Assembly: GCA_001630475.1 (NCBI GenBank)
Contig: KV419428.1
Span: 325,781 to 389,780, forward strand
DNA length: 64,000 bases
Reading direction: 5' to 3'
Source: Sistotremastrum niveocremeum HHB9708
Lineage: Eukaryota; Basidiomycota; Agaricomycetes; Sistotremastrales; Sistotremastraceae
Each line of letters opens with the position of its first letter. Position 1 is the stretch's first letter. The position numbers were made by a program, and so were the translations under genes. Below the pieces are notes generated by a model. It was not told the origin of the DNA and searched no databases. It saw nothing but the letters and a program-made list of their open reading frames with translations. Below, piece after piece: positions 22,673 through 35,508 of this stretch.

Positions 22673-23589
22673 TTAGACGAACGCTTGTTCTTGGGCAGTA
22701 GCGAACTTCAGTCCGCGGGTGTAGTCGGATTTATAACGAGTGCCGTACGAGAACACTGGCTGCCAGATGCCGGGGGCAACATTGTGGAGCGAGCATAGTA
22801 TGAGCTTGTCATAATCGAGATCTTGATCGCCAAGGGTGTTGCACCGCCAAACGGAATTGAAGTACGGAGGGCCAAAATGCATCTGAATGTGGTTAATTCA
22901 AGAGTTTGGACAATACACGTAAGATGATCATACATTGAGAAAAGCCCGAGTGATATGTGCCACTTGAAATGCTACATGTGACGACGTCTGCTTGTGGATG
23001 GACAAGGTTGATAAATGGCGAAATTGTGGGTCATCGCAAATTTCGTTGAGCTTATACCACTGAGGTCTATTAAGTATCCAACTGGTGAAAGCAAAGCAAA
23101 GGACATACCCCATAGAACAGCTGTTCCGGTTCAAAGCTCTTCTGCGTCCCCCTTTGGTCCACCATTTCCAACCTGTCCACAATCTGTCCCTCATAACGCA
23201 CACAAAGGGAAGGTGGTGGGATCAACTCCGAAAGGTGAACGCCAATGTCCGTGCTGTGAGCATTGCGGTAAAAGTCGAATCTTTTGGAGAAGAATGAAGC
23301 ATCATTTTGCGCGAAGGCCTGTCGAAGATCCCAAAAGGCGAAGGGAGCGTCAGGGGTTGGTTGAATTGGAGAGGTACGGGGCATTGTCGGTATATACAGT
23401 GTGTAAGAATGAGGGAAATGTGACGTCGAGGTCTTCCAGATGAAGCGCTGGGACCGATGAGGAAAGGTGATGGATCAGAGACACGAAGGCCAAGCCGAGG
23501 TGCGAAGGAGGGTACGTTGCTAGTGGATGGAACGTGGGCTGTAAGTCAAAGGGAAGGGTGAGCGACGATGGCAAAGGCGACGATGGCAA
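22673..23589 (-). CDS. Uncharacterised protein of about 220 aa
   Basis: Coding pieces in order from ATG at 23589: MPSSPLPSSLTLPFDLQP, HLGLAFVSLIHHLSSSVPAL, then AFAQNDASFFSKRFDFYRN, HLSELIPPPSLCVRYEGQ, ILNRPQWYKLNEICDDP, TSSHVAFQVAHITRAFLN and a last exon (22673-22882) MHFGPPYFNSVWRC to the stop. The intron between the second and third exons would be only about 37 nt in the only frame-consistent reading, which is short for this genome, so one boundary is doubtful. I recognise no family. Confidence 0.5.
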
Positions 23590-24429
23590 GCCAGGAATAA
23601 CGCACTATGAATGATGACTTCAGTCGCGATGAATCAAGCAATTGAGAAAGGGGATGAGACGGTAGAAGCTGTTATGAAGGACGAAGGAGAAGAATGAGAA
23701 TAAGCGAGAGGGGCGGAGAACAAAGGACGAAGGCGAAGGAGGAGACAAAGGACAAGGCTAAGAAGCAGACAAAGGATAAAGGCTAAAAACAAAGGACAAA
23801 GGACGCCCGCCTTCGGGAAGATACCTCGAGCGCACCACATGAAATTAAAGTAGGTAGTATACGAAATAAAATAGGTAATGGACGAAAGAATCCAACCGCT
23901 GCAGGAACTGGTGTTCAACAGCGCAGTTGTTTTAACTCAAGCGCGGTAAAAAAAAAACTGGGGCAAGCGCTAAGGCTGTGGGCGATCGGGGGTAGGCGAA
24001 TGCATCACCAAGAGCAGCATCGAAGACTTATTGATTGCAGGCTTGTTCAAATGAAGAGTTGGAGAAGCAGGTTGACCCATGAGCCTTTGCGAGCTTTGGT
24101 GGGATCGTCGAGGCCAGAAGCAGGCTTCCAGCAGCCAAACAGTCCGAAACAGCAACGGCAGGCACACTGATAATGTAAGCATCGGCGCCCCGGGCAACCA
24201 ATTTCAAGCCCGGTTCTCCGACGTTCTCTGACTCGGGCGCCTAAGTCTTGCTTTGTTCCAAAGCTGAGAAAAACATTGGTCCTAACATTAGTCTGCGGTT
24301 GGCAGAGGGGCTTTCTCGTAGTACCTTGGGTCACATAACCATATATCACTTGTACATGCGATCAAAGAACTATCTATTACATGGAGAAACACAAAATCTC
24401 GCATATTGTGAACCTGACGAAAGCCCCAT
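23590..24429. other. Intergenic stretch with purine-rich tandem repeats
   Basis: From about 23690 to 23812 the plus strand is nearly all purine and repeats AAGGACAAAGG-like units with drift. No gene is seen in the interval. The tract may be a minisatellite or the promoter side of the minus-strand gene at 22673-23589. Confidence 0.45.
23640..23820. repeat. Purine-rich minisatellite-like tract
   Basis: Imperfect AAGGACAAAGG/GAAGGCGAAGG units repeat over about 150 bp on the plus strand. Little else can be said. Confidence 0.55.
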
Positions 24430-25168
24430 TCATACGTCGAAGGTTCCCTCATCTAGAGCACAGCGTTGCTCATACCATGGCTCTTCTTCGGGCCTGAAAG
24501 ATTCGACCGACGAGTGAGAGATGTTGCTCCCATATTCGCTCAGCGTCGGGCTCGGCGCGTCAGGATCCTCCTCGTCTGTCTGGTGACGTCTGATCTTTGA
24601 TGAACGGTGGTCAATCAGTGCGTTTGGAAGAGGTTGATTGGGTTACTCACAACTATGTCCTGTACGTGCTCTCGAAGAGCATCTCTGACGCCTCTAGCGT
24701 ACAACTTGAGGTTTTCCACATTGACCTCGCTCGCATATCGAAGAGCACGAGCTAACGTCAGGACATCGATGATGGGCGATGAGATCGGGTCCTTTTCAAA
24801 CGCGGCGAATACAGTGGGATCGTCCAGTATATTCGTTACGTAGATATGGAGACCAGCTCGAACACTAGCAATGACGTGCATGGAATCCGCCTCCCATCGC
24901 TTGCTTTCATTGTACGTGAGACAGATATTGAATCTACATCCTGTGGTGGGACTCACCAATTCGCAAACCTCCAATGCATACGCGCTCTTTCGTGACTCAT
25001 CACGACCTTGAGGCTTTCGGCGAGGAGAGCAAGACCTTTGGTATACCTGATTAGGTACGGATTGTATTGCTTCCCTTTGTGATAGAGCTTGAGGGTCAGT
25101 TCGGCGTCCGCAAGCTTGGGGTGAACTTCATCATCGTGCATCGGCGCCTCCTGGGGTTGTTGTTGCAT
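24430..25168 (-). CDS. Uncharacterised 209-aa protein
   Basis: Three exons (24957-25168, 24651-24903, 24430-24594) give 209 aa. It begins MQQQPQEAPMHDDEVHPK, has a helical middle (ALLAESLKVVMSHERARM, ADSMHVIASVRAGLHIYV, IIDVLTLARALRYASEV) and an acidic C-terminus (RHQTDEEDPDAPSPTLSEYG). No family is recognised. It reads like a small, mainly helical cytosolic protein. It is divergent from the gene at 25495, with about 330 bp between the starts. Confidence 0.6.
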
Positions 25169-25494
25169 AATGATGTGATGGGATGTGAGATCGAAGGACA
25201 GTTGTTAAGAGAATGGGTGACGGAAGTAGAAGGGTGGATCGCTCGACGGAGGATGCACGGATAAAGGCCAGGCGGATTCAAAAGGATCTTATAGAGATAA
25301 ACAAAGGATCTCAACTCCGCGATTCGATGAACTTTGGCATTGTCCTATCCATCCTTTGTTTGCGTTCGCAAGCAGGCGTCAACCCACCGGCATTGCCCGG
25401 TTTCCGTTCCGTGACACCCCTGTGCCGGATCAGACAATTCCAGCTCAGTCTACTCGATCTGCCATATCGCCAAACCACAATCCTACGTGCTGCT

Positions 25495-26055
25495 ATGTCT
25501 ATCACTAAATCCATCCTCCCAGTGTCTCGAGACTCGACACAAAACCGAGTGCCAAGTCACGTTCTACGCTTACACCACCTATCGGATTCTCGTGCATCAT
25601 TCAAAGCATTGCTCAAGATGCATGTCGATAATGTGGGCATACAGCTCAAATCTGAACTGAGAACTCGGTCAGTACCTCCAATCACGTACTCTCGGCTCTG
25701 ATCGTTCTCTTTAGATCTGCGGAGAATCCTGTATCAGTTCTGTGGCACGAAGTTCAAAATCCCACCAGCCTTTTGAAACAAGCTCAAGTCCAAGTCCTTC
25801 GCTCCCCGCCGCGTCGCGACGTTGCTTTTTTCCGTGAGCCTGCTCGATGGGAGACGCTGCGGGAGGCTCTCGCGCATACTCTGTTCTTGAAGTTGGTGAG
25901 TGTATAGAAGCTCGTCAGGGATCTGCTCACCCTCGGATTAGGAGTCGCAGAAAAGACGAGAGGCGAACAAAGTCGTACGACGTCAAACCTCTACCCAGGA
26001 TCTCATGATTCCCCTCGCACATTCTCTCCAAGTTATTGAGGAGGTAGATGAATAA
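25495..26055 (+). CDS. Uncharacterised 155-aa protein
   Basis: Three exons (25495-25667, 25715-25895, 25942-26055) join in phase to 155 aa. It begins MSITKSILPVSRDSTQNRV, which could be a mitochondrial targeting peptide because it is basic, Ser-rich and lacks acidic residues early. It then contains LHHLSDSRASFKALLKMHV and REPARWETLREALAHTLFL. No family is recognised. The start was chosen as the first ATG giving phase-consistent introns. Confidence 0.55.
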
Positions 26056-27389
26056 GTTGTACAATGGCCTTTCAGTGCGTAGTTCTCCTCATTCATCACC
26101 TTACGTGGCTGACGGTACCATTTTCGGCAGATCGGCAGATCGATCGATAGTTCTCTTATGCATCTGTACATACACCGCACATATACATCTACATAAAATG
26201 CTCATGAGGCCTCCACCTGTGAGGATTGTTCGCATACTACAAGTCTGTACGTTTCCAGCACAAGGCTGCGTTGCTCGAGCTCCGGAACTCTACTCCACCC
26301 CACCCCCACCCCAACGCTTACTAATCATCACTGCTTTGTCCAGTCCAAGCCTTTCTGAGTGAAGGCGTCAACGAACACGTGTAATGCAGCCCGGTTCCAC
26401 GAGGTATTCATTGGGAAGTCATATCGGATCTCCGCGACTGTGGGTCCATCGTGAGAGCCATTTGGGAATTGTATATTGATTTCGGAGGAAGGCGGCGCTG
26501 GTGCGGATCGGTCATGCTCTGAACGGCACTCGAGGAGAGGGCGAGCAGAAGATGCATCTCCCATGGTACGTCATATCCTTTTGCAAATCTATCCGCTGAA
26601 GAGCAATAAGTCAGCTTCAGCGAGGTGTTCCAAAGACACGGCCACCGCACATTTTGATTAGGGATTTCCGAGTGATTTTTGTACACTTTCGATGGCTGAC
26701 TTCTGCCGCGAGAGCAGGTCTGTCAACCAATTGCTACCGATTGTCACCTTCAATTGAAAGCAGCTCAAACAGGAAATGTTGAAGACCCAGAAGCGTGGTC
26801 CTCGCTTATCACCGGAAATAAGGCGTGTTCATGTGGTCGAGATGTTTGTCGGTCCCTCAGGGTCAGCCGACTCTGTGGGTTGACTGGAGGGGTCAATGCG
26901 GCCCTCGAAGGCACAACGAAACGGTCGGTCAAATTGGATACTCGCGCCGAGCGAGTCCGAGTTCCCCTGGTGAAAAGGTGTCCCCTGTACGAATAATATG
27001 ATTGATGATTAGGTAATAAAACTTCCCTCACGCACGACGCATCAATATTGCCACGTCTTTATCACAACTCGTAGACCGATTTCATCTTGCGATGTTTGCC
27101 AATGCCAAAAAAGCTCTCCCTTGCTCGCTTTTTGGGGTCGTTTAGCCAGTGTTTGTTTCTGATAATGGCCCGATCGTCACCACCTTTGCCCTACCAAGCT
27201 CGGTCTATCGGTCACATTCTGTGTCATCTAGCCACAGGCCCTGCCAACGAGATTCATGAATCGGAATCGCTGAGCCCATATGATGGGATCGCAGTTAGTG
27301 GACAAGTATTATATTGTCAAATTTACAGAACGTGTGACATATCTGCACGAGCGAAATCTAATCCTACGCTAAAGTATCTGCCGCAATGC
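26056..27389. other. Mostly gene-free stretch; one small ORF
   Basis: A 78-codon minus-strand ORF (26328-26564) starting MGDASSARPLLECRSEHD and ending GLDWTKQ has protein-like composition and may be a small gene or an isolated exon, but nothing confirms it. The remaining sequence shows no supported gene. Confidence 0.35.
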
Positions 27390-29215
27390 CTACATACAAT
27401 CAATGCACCGCGCAGAGCAATGATGCGCCGTAGGTCCGAAGTTGCGCTGCTGGAGCTGGAACATTGTCAATCACAGACAAAACGACATATGCACGGCAGA
27501 CATTCACCTCATTAAAATTACGAACAGGGGGATGCGGGTATTGATGACTTGCAACCGGATCATGATAGGGATGAAAATGATAGTATTCTTCCGAGTGAGC
27601 TTGTGATTGTGCGTTGTCTATTAAATGATGGTCCCCTCGCAACTTTCGTGCATACGGGCGGTAGCGGTTCTCACGTCGAAGAGCGATCTCGTGAGAGTTT
27701 TCAAAGCCTAAACCCCGTCGATCGAGGTATACACTTGGTGAGTTTCGCAGCGGGACATGGCGCTGTTCATCAGATCTTGGTGAGGGAGGCCAGCTCGAGG
27801 ATGCGTTGGACGACCGCGAGGCTGAGGAAGGGGATGGCCACGACGATGAGCTAGAGCGGATTGAGTCGTTCCATGGAAGCCATTGTGTATCTCGATCATT
27901 TTGAGGGTGGTGATGATACCGTTCAGTTGCGATTTCACGGTACGCACGAGGGTCGTACATGGGTGAGGGTGCTTGATTGTGGTGAGAATGACACGATCTT
28001 GGATGTCCCTGCAGATCCGGAGACTGAAAGTAAGGGCTCCTCTCGGAGACCAAAGACGAACAGCAGTGATGAGACATAGCGGAATGGTAGCCTCCTTCGG
28101 GACCATGCGGCATGTTATAAGTCTCCGAGGGAGGGAACTCTCGACGGACAGCACCATTTTTCCTACGCAGGCGTTCGGCCGCAGCGTTCAACTGTTCTGG
28201 AGTGACCTGGAGAACATCAACAAGCGCAGTCAGCGAGTTGGACGGCTCAGAATCCGAGTTGGGATTGAACCGAGCTGCGGTTATTGAGGCGGATGAATGC
28301 TGCGCTTCTTGCATTCGCAAGGATGATTCTGACAAGTTGGAGGAGCGACTATCATGCTGTCCGACCAATGACTGTGCTCCCGCCAAAGAGGTTGACGGAT
28401 ACATCGGTAGCTGATTGTTCTCCGGGCGCATCGCCGATGTCTCTTGTGGCTCCTTCTCATGGTGAACGGACTGCGCCTCCTGCGAGTGAGTCGAACTGGA
28501 CCCAGAGTTGTGTGGCTCGATAGTGGAAGCTGAAGAAGAAGCAGTCGGTCTAGGGACTGTGGGTGTTGCATATGAGGAATGTTGGTATTGATGCCAAGAC
28601 CCCTGTGGATTAGTGGGTTCATTCAACGCCTATGATGCAAAGACGAAGAATCTTGAGAGATTATCCAACGATTGAATCGGCCTCTGAATCACACCTGTGT
28701 ATCGCCTTCATATGAAGCGCCTCGAGTCACTTCCCCGGCTTGTGTATCCCAACGTCTCTCGGAATTGGGTTGCTAGACAGAGACAAATCAAGACAGAGTT
28801 GAGCTTCAAACGTAAGAGCGACGGAGGAGCACATACGTGTGGATTTTGGGACACAGGAGCCGTTTGATTGTTGTTACTGGGGATGGAATCCCAACTGGAA
28901 AGACTGTCCGAGTGTCGATGATGAGCCGTTGGCTAAGGAGTCGGATCTATTAAAGACTGGACTGAAAACGAAAATGCATGCTTCATACCAATCCTTGGGC
29001 TGGCGACACATGCGACGATCTCGCCTCCGTTTGATGGGATGAAGGGTTCTGGACGCGAATTTTGATTATGAGGCACAGACAAGGATGGATACACGCACGG
29101 CTAGCGAATCAGGACCAGGATAAGAAGCGCCATGGCTAGGGAGATTATATGAATCAGAGGTTGTCTGCTGCAACTGAGCCGGATTAATCGTTGTAATTGG
29201 TTGCTCGAAATTCAT
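27390..29215 (-). CDS. Ser/His/Pro-rich disordered protein, possibly regulatory
   Basis: The likely start is ATG at 29215 (MNFEQPITTINPAQLQQ), with small exons leading to a long exon that covers most of 27420-28626. That exon is rich in Ser, His, Pro and Gln (SYATPTVPRPTASSSAST, HHHPQNDRDTQWLPWND), with one short ordered block SLTALVDVLQVTPEQLNAAA. A terminal exon ends ELQQRNFGPTAHHCSARC at 27390 if the intron at the 3' end is accepted; otherwise the long exon runs to 27400. Such composition is typical of fungal transcription regulators or RNA-granule proteins, but no DNA-binding domain is visible. Some 5' exon boundaries are uncertain. Confidence 0.5.
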
Positions 29216-30251
29216 GGACCACGGAGAGTTGGGTGAGGATGGGGATGACTCGCTCTAGATGGACGTCAGATGTGGGGAGGCGTCGAGGGAGACAATCGAC
29301 GGACAGATTCAGAAAGGCCCTCGTACTCCGCTACTGCGCCACGGATGTAGCGTTGAAGATGGTGGATGCTCGATGTCCTGGTCGCAACGTCTGTTTGACA
29401 CCGCCAGACTTCGATCTTGTCGAAGAGATGACGATCACGGCCACGTATTGTCAGCGGACCACGGTGCGATTTCCTGGAGGGCCCCGTTGTGACTGCGCGT
29501 AATTGGAGGGGGCTCAAGGAGTAGTAATTTACGGGGGAGTTATGATGGAGGACCAACATGGAACTCGAGGGAATTCGATGGTATGACTGACAACGAGGCG
29601 TCCAAGCCGAATGATGGGTTTGTGCGTGGTACCATTTCTGATAGTAGGCACAACCTGTTGGCATGAGGGAGCGACAGAGGTGTGATATTATTTACCGGAT
29701 TCCCCATAGGGTATGAACCCAGTTTTGCAAGCCATAAGCAGTCAGAGATCAGGACCAGCAGCTTGGCTATCATGATTCAATGCGGAAGAGACCCTTCGGA
29801 CATGACATCCGACGGTCGGTACAAACACAACAAAATACACCACAAGTCCACAAAAACAAATATCACCGCCGACGTGCATGGGTGATGCCGGGCATTGCTG
29901 GATTTCCGCGCCCAACCTGAACTCGCTTCTTGCACCAATGGATCCATGATGCACAAGCGGGATAAGCTGATGACTTGCTAGGCTGGCACTGCTACTATCT
30001 GTGCCAAAATTGCGCGCTATAGCTAACAGAAGTAATGTAGATTCCGGGAAATCGCAGCACAGCGCGAAAGGCACCCATGGCATACCCAAAACAGAATGAA
30101 AATCGGCGCTTTCGACCCGCCCCGTAATGGTGGGGAGTGAAACCGTGAGATTTCAGGTATGGACCCGGATTCGCTGTCGTGCCGGGTCTCAAGAATATGC
30201 ATTAGATTGGATCACTCCTCCTCGGCTATCCTTATTTCTTGTCTTCTCCCA
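29216..30251. other. Intergenic stretch, no gene supported
   Basis: ORFs on both strands (for example 29266-29664 minus, 29197-29502 plus) overlap one another and lack family features. The interval separates two divergent genes and should contain both promoters. Confidence 0.35.
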
Positions 30252-31945
30252 ATGTCGCTAACCTTGGAAGCTGTCCTCCACGATAGCCTACACTCAGTGC
30301 AGTGTATTACATTGCTCGACTCCAATACAGTCATTGCCACGGGGACGGACGATGGTCATGTCATTCTCTGGCGCTTCGCGAAAAATCAGGTATACAAAAT
30401 TGAGCTTGGTGCTCCCGTTCTCTGCCTGGTCTCTCTTCCTACGGACGCCGGTGTGAGAATGGCCTGTGGTCTCGCAGATGGGTGGTTGGTGACGATCAGT
30501 TTGTGTGATGTACGTGTCTTTTCTCATGCAAATAGTCTGACTCGACTGATCCATGTAGCTCGATTCGACACCGGATGTGACGCATCGAGTAGCCCATAGT
30601 TGTGCGATCAATGCCCTCGCTTATAGCTCGAAATATGCTTTTCTTGCTTCCGCCGGAACGACAGACGGTATCACGCTTTGGAAAGAAGATCAAGCCAGTC
30701 GGTCGATCTGCTTTTGGTTGCACGTGACTCTCACTCTTTTCCGAAGGATCTCGCTGGCTCAGAGAGGCTTCCCTTTGCGACATAGATCATATCGAATCCA
30801 AGCTCATCCAAGGCTTGTGTTTCATAGAGGCAGAAGATGTTCTTGCTATTACCTCTCTTGAAGGAGGCGTTTGGTGCGTCCAATCTTTCATTTCGGCTTT
30901 GATAATCCCCCGCGATCTGTAGCTGAATACTCTTCCGCCTTTAGCCTTCTTGCTTTATCAAGCGGAGAAGTTCTACGGACGATTGAGGTTCCATCACGCG
31001 CGTCAGTCCCTGCTTTATTGTCACGGAGTCGTAATATAATCATACTGTCAACTTTGGCAAATCAGATCCGGTCTGTGTGTCGCTCCATCTCATGCGCACT
31101 TTTTCCTCATGCTCCCTGATGGCGAGATTCAACTGAAAGGCTTACACGATGGTGTCTTGGATACATCTTACGTACTTGATACTCATGCTCGACTTCTCCC
31201 TGGGAGGTTGGCTCTGCTAGCACCAAACGTGATTGTGACCGCCGACAAATCTGGATCCGTCAACGTTTGGCGACTGCCAGCGAAACCCGGCACGCCCGTG
31301 CCAATGAGTACAACAAAGCCAGTCTCAGGTTTGTCTGCGTTATAAGCCACGAACCACCGGCTAATGTATCATCAAGATAATTTCGTCGAAGCTTTATCGG
31401 TGTGTATGTTATTCACCGGTACTGACATCAATCATTAACGAAAGTCAGACTACATATAGCTCCGATTCGGACGGAGTATATCTGATCACTGCTGCTTCAT
31501 CAGCTTCAGTCTCGACCATCAAAGTTTGGCGTTGGAACGACTCTAAAGGTATGATTGTCGACTCAATACAGGTCTCATTTAATACGTGATCAGTGGTAGG
31601 ATCCTCGGGCCCAGCTGAAGGATCCACTAAACGATTACATGGGGATCTCAAACCCAGTTCCCCTGGTCGAGCCCGTCGAAACCCAAGGTCTACTCTAAAC
31701 AAGCATCTTGTGAAGGGTGATTATTATCGTGAGCGCTCTTCCTTACTGCGTAGCTCATGATCTGTCCTGACCGTGCGCAATCAGGCCTGACAACCAGAAA
31801 TATCCTCACATACGGATTCCCTGTCCTTGCGGGCGGCCTCATTGCCATGGTATTAACTGGATTCATGATGGGAGAGAACTTGGCAGCACAAACATTAATT
31901 GAGAAAGGCCGGATGGTCTTAACCCGTCTGAGGCGTAGTTATTGA
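30252..31945 (+). CDS. WD40-repeat protein with C-terminal membrane anchor
   Basis: Nine exons (30252-30509, 30559-30697, 30747-30873, 30945-31001, 31066-31328, 31377-31399, 31449-31548, 31594-31728, 31785-31945) give 420 aa. WD-type repeats end in LW/VW: NTVIATGTDDGHVILW, KYAFLASAGTTDGITLW, ADKSGSVNVW and SASVSTIKVW. A basic linker (SSPGRARRNPRSTLNK) precedes a single hydrophobic helix near residues 375-395 (GFPVLAGGLIAMVLTGFMM) and a short basic tail. This layout resembles Sec12/PREB, the ER-membrane GEF for Sar1, but I could not see Sec12-specific residues, so another membrane WD40 protein is possible. Confidence 0.7.
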
Positions 31946-32916
31946 ATTTGGTTGAATTGAGAATTTGTATCTTTTCCAGTCATCGGCTCATGCTGTGAAA
32001 TTCTTGGCTCTTTCCAGTTGCGACTACAGTCGACGCATCCCCTCCTCCCTGAATTGCATTCAGGGGGAGGGTTTGTTATCGACTGGGGGGACCCTGCAAA
32101 TGACATCACTGCACCACCCGTTAACTCCGGCATGACGCGAAGTCACTTGTGCAATGTGCAGCACAGTCGACGTCGACGACTTGCACGACAATGTGCTACG
32201 ATGTTCGTTGGATGTAAAACTTGCGATATAGTATTTATAGTACAACAACTAATACCATACCTGATCGTGCGTCTCAAGCTTAAGATATGCACACATGGTC
32301 AAATATTATTATGAAGAGAGAAGAGATCATTGTTGCACGAGGGCCTCGAGCTGGACTTGTGCCTAAAGAATCATGAATATACAATCCTATTCAACTTTCA
32401 ATGACTAGGAGGAGGGGATAACAAGGCACAGAGCGCTGCTACCATGCAAGACACAGGGCCTTGGCTTTCGCCAATCGAGTCTGGAGTGACGTCATAGCAA
32501 TGACACGTGATGAGATCCGCAGGCCACCTGAATCCTTCGAATTCTCCGTCCGGGGCATACAATGGTCAAAATCTCTAGCAGTGCCAACTATATCCCCTCC
32601 TCCAATCCTTCCAGGATCTCGCTTTTATAGTGCTGTCTTCGACCTTGTCTTCAAAGAGTTCAAGGGCCCAACTGGGCCAAGTTTACTAGTATACCATAGG
32701 TTGCCTCGTTGATGCGATGGTACCGAACAGACTGCTGGCTTGAACCTCCTCATCAGGTTATTTGACCACAGCCTGGGTCTCCAAAGTACATTCCTCTCCT
32801 AAAGGAAAACGGATGTTCGTAGAAGTACTATGCAAGGCGTAGGTGCTTTTCAGTATGTGTAAGGTGTCAACAAAGTATATATCTGAATCGTGTCAATCTC
32901 ATAACCACCCTTAATT
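31946..32916. other. 3' intergenic stretch with a small hairpin
   Basis: An imperfect hairpin (CCTCCCTGAAT / ATTCAGGGGGAGG, about 32044-32070) lies roughly 100 bp beyond the WD40 stop codon. No gene is seen. The interval lies between convergent genes. Confidence 0.4.
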
Positions 32917-35508
32917 TTACGCATTATCTTCCGTATCGGCCTCAGACCCAAAATCATTTTCAGACCCCTCTTTGTCTGAATCCGTATCATGGCTCCAACC
33001 CTCACCCATGACACCGTAATTTCCTTGATCGTCTAGAGGGTCGGTATTGACCCACTTGACGAAAGCGGTGTGTTCATTCTGGTGTCCTAGCGACGGCGAG
33101 CGTGGGGACCCCGTGACAATAGCTAAGAGACGTTCTTCAAAAGAGATGCGGACATCGTGACTTATAAATGAACGCCGGAGGGAACGATAACTGGCCCAGA
33201 TGAGCTCAAAAATTCTGCGGGATCATTTAGTCTTTGCTCAAAGATCGCTGTATTGTGCTTACTCATCAATTCTGCGATCGATTTGCTGCCACATAGAGAT
33301 ACTGTCCAGAGTCCAAGCAACGGGGATGCTGACCTGCCCTGCATTACCATGCTCATTGATCTCCTCAACGAGTTCCCTTTCATGAACCATGCAGCTGTCG
33401 ATGACTCGCAATGGGAGCTGCGGATTTTCAACCCCGGCGTGGCAGAGAGCTTCCCAAACAGTCCGGTTGATAAGGTGCACACACATTTCGGATAGAAAGA
33501 TGGGGACAACGATATTGTGAGATGAATCAAGTATGAGGCTGACATCGCTGGCATACGTCATGCGTATACCCATCTTGGCAAGGCGATCGAACGACACTGC
33601 AGGTGATCACATTCAGAAAAAGGCCGTTATAGAAGGAAAGTACGCAGACCTCTGTGTGTCGGACTGACACCACTAGCATTATCGTGGTGCATGGCGTTGA
33701 CCAAAGCTGTGTTATATGCGTCGATATGGGCGACAAATCCATCGAGAGTGAAGCTGTCGTCCCAAGGATATCTGATATCACGAGATTCAACTCAGACGGC
33801 ATGTACGGATTTTACGTCAAATCACGTGTGCTTACTTAGGAGTATCATAGTACGAGTATCCATCCGCAGTGGAAGCGGAATACACTTGTGACGCCCAAAT
33901 ATCTTCCTCTAATCTTGCGTCCATTCAATAAGGTCCATGTAATTCGGATTTCAAAGTACCTGATATGACCCTTCACGCCACGTTCCCAAAGCGCGACATG
34001 TCGCATCAGTAATGCGAAACCACTGAGACAACTCCTGGGACTCCAAAAATCAGACTTGATTTGCTTGCGGCTTTCTAACATCGCATGAGTAAATACGGGT
34101 ATGGTCTCTCGCGACCAAGATTCCCGAATCCCCTGGGAGATTGGACTCGGTACGACAGTGGGTGTGGTTGTGTGCCCCCATTTAACGTATCTATCAATGA
34201 GACGGGAGACCCATTGTTTTGATGTCTTAGCAATCGTGTCAATGTCTTGCATGCGGAATGGAGGAGATCCCAGGACGCCGAATACTCCTAAATCATGACT
34301 GCGAAGAGCGTCGACGTAAGAGGGTAAGATCCTGATGCCATAGCCCTGGCAACATCGACCGCCCATTGAATATTCAATGTCACTTGAAGCTAAAGTACAA
34401 CTCACTCGGTTTGCATATTTGAAGATTCTGAAAATACGGTCACTTCGCAGTAGACAACCAAGCAAACAGAGGCATACCTATCTTGCTGACTCGCACGACG
34501 GTCTCCGAGAAAGTGCCCGTGGATCAAGTCCATTGTAAAGACATTATACCCAGCTTAATCGAATTCTTAGCCCTCGAAGCCAAATCAGGGGCTGACGATG
34601 CTCACTTTCAAGGGCTCGCACTGCTCGCGGAAGCATGAACACCTCCTCTCCATCGAACCCAATTGCGCATATGTCGAGATCAAAGTTCAACAATACGTCC
34701 TTGGGGTTCTTGACCAGCTTCAGAACAATTTGAATCCGCCTGATGGGATACTTGGCGAAGAAAGTGATGGTTTTGGAATTCCGAACTACAAGGATCGGAA
34801 CATCCGGGCCAAGATTAGACTGAATGATATCGTAGACCTCTTTGATTTTTTGGCAGGCTGCAACTGGACCGAGGCCGTATATATAGAGGTCGATGTCGGA
34901 TTTTGTGAACTCCGAGTCGGAGGTGATTTGTGAGACGATTGCCACATCAGGAGGTGACAACAGAGTCCCGAGAACGATACCCCCAGCAACAAATAGGTTG
35001 TTCCAGTCGACTCCCTTCAGAACTCCCTGAGTGATGTGATGAAAGCTCTTCGCAAAATCAGACGCAGAGGGTTGGAGTCGGATTCGGGCTGCGCGCTTCA
35101 GATCGAGGATGTTATGACCGCTCATGGACTCCGGCCTGACAATTGTGATCGCTGATGAATCTGATGATGGGCTCCTGAACATTCCTGAAAAATCTTGTAT
35201 CTTGACCAGACCACAAGACCAATGTAAGCCGTTCGAAGATCTGAGCCATCGCTCGTTCTTTAAAATCCTTTCCCCAATTTATCAGTCGAGGACACAAGAT
35301 AGAGGGACAAAGAAGGGTGATACCATTCATCAACATCCCGACCAGTCGCATCGACCGCACCCGCTGAGCTTGCATTAAGCCTGGTAATTACAAGATCGGC
35401 GTAAGAAATGGTGTCGGATTCCAGGATCGGCCTGCGGAGGTCAGATTCTATGCTGGTCAGGGCTCCGCGTACTTCTTGCCATTCTCCCCCTTCCGAAGAG
35501 CCAGTCAT
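32917..35508 (-). CDS. Nucleotidyltransferase-fold-like protein of an Agaricomycete family
   Basis: The first five exons are clear in phase: 35324-35508, 34606-35267, 34478-34553, 34406-34427, and one starting at 34345. The protein begins MTGSSEGGEWQEVRGAL. The core shows NNLFVAGGIVLGTLLSPP followed later by KSDIDLYIYGLG, the G-G/S and D-x-D arrangement of a nucleotidyltransferase fold, then RNSKTITFFAKYPIRRIQIV and LLNFDLDICAIGFDGE. Further on are TMDLIHGHFLGDRR and GYGIRILPSYVDALRSHD. The tail is acidic (SENDFGSEADTEDNA). Exon joins between about 33.9 and 33.2 kb were not all fixed. The family is common and uncharacterised in Agaricomycetes; an enzymatic role is inference. Confidence 0.6.

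Noticed and set aside
29266-29664. 132-aa minus-strand ORF upstream of the Ser/His-rich gene
   Set aside because: Composition is not protein-like, it has a competing antisense ORF, and no splice connection was found.
32044-32070. Hairpin downstream of the WD40 gene as a terminator
   Set aside because: Fungal polymerase II genes do not use such intrinsic terminators and the stem is imperfect.
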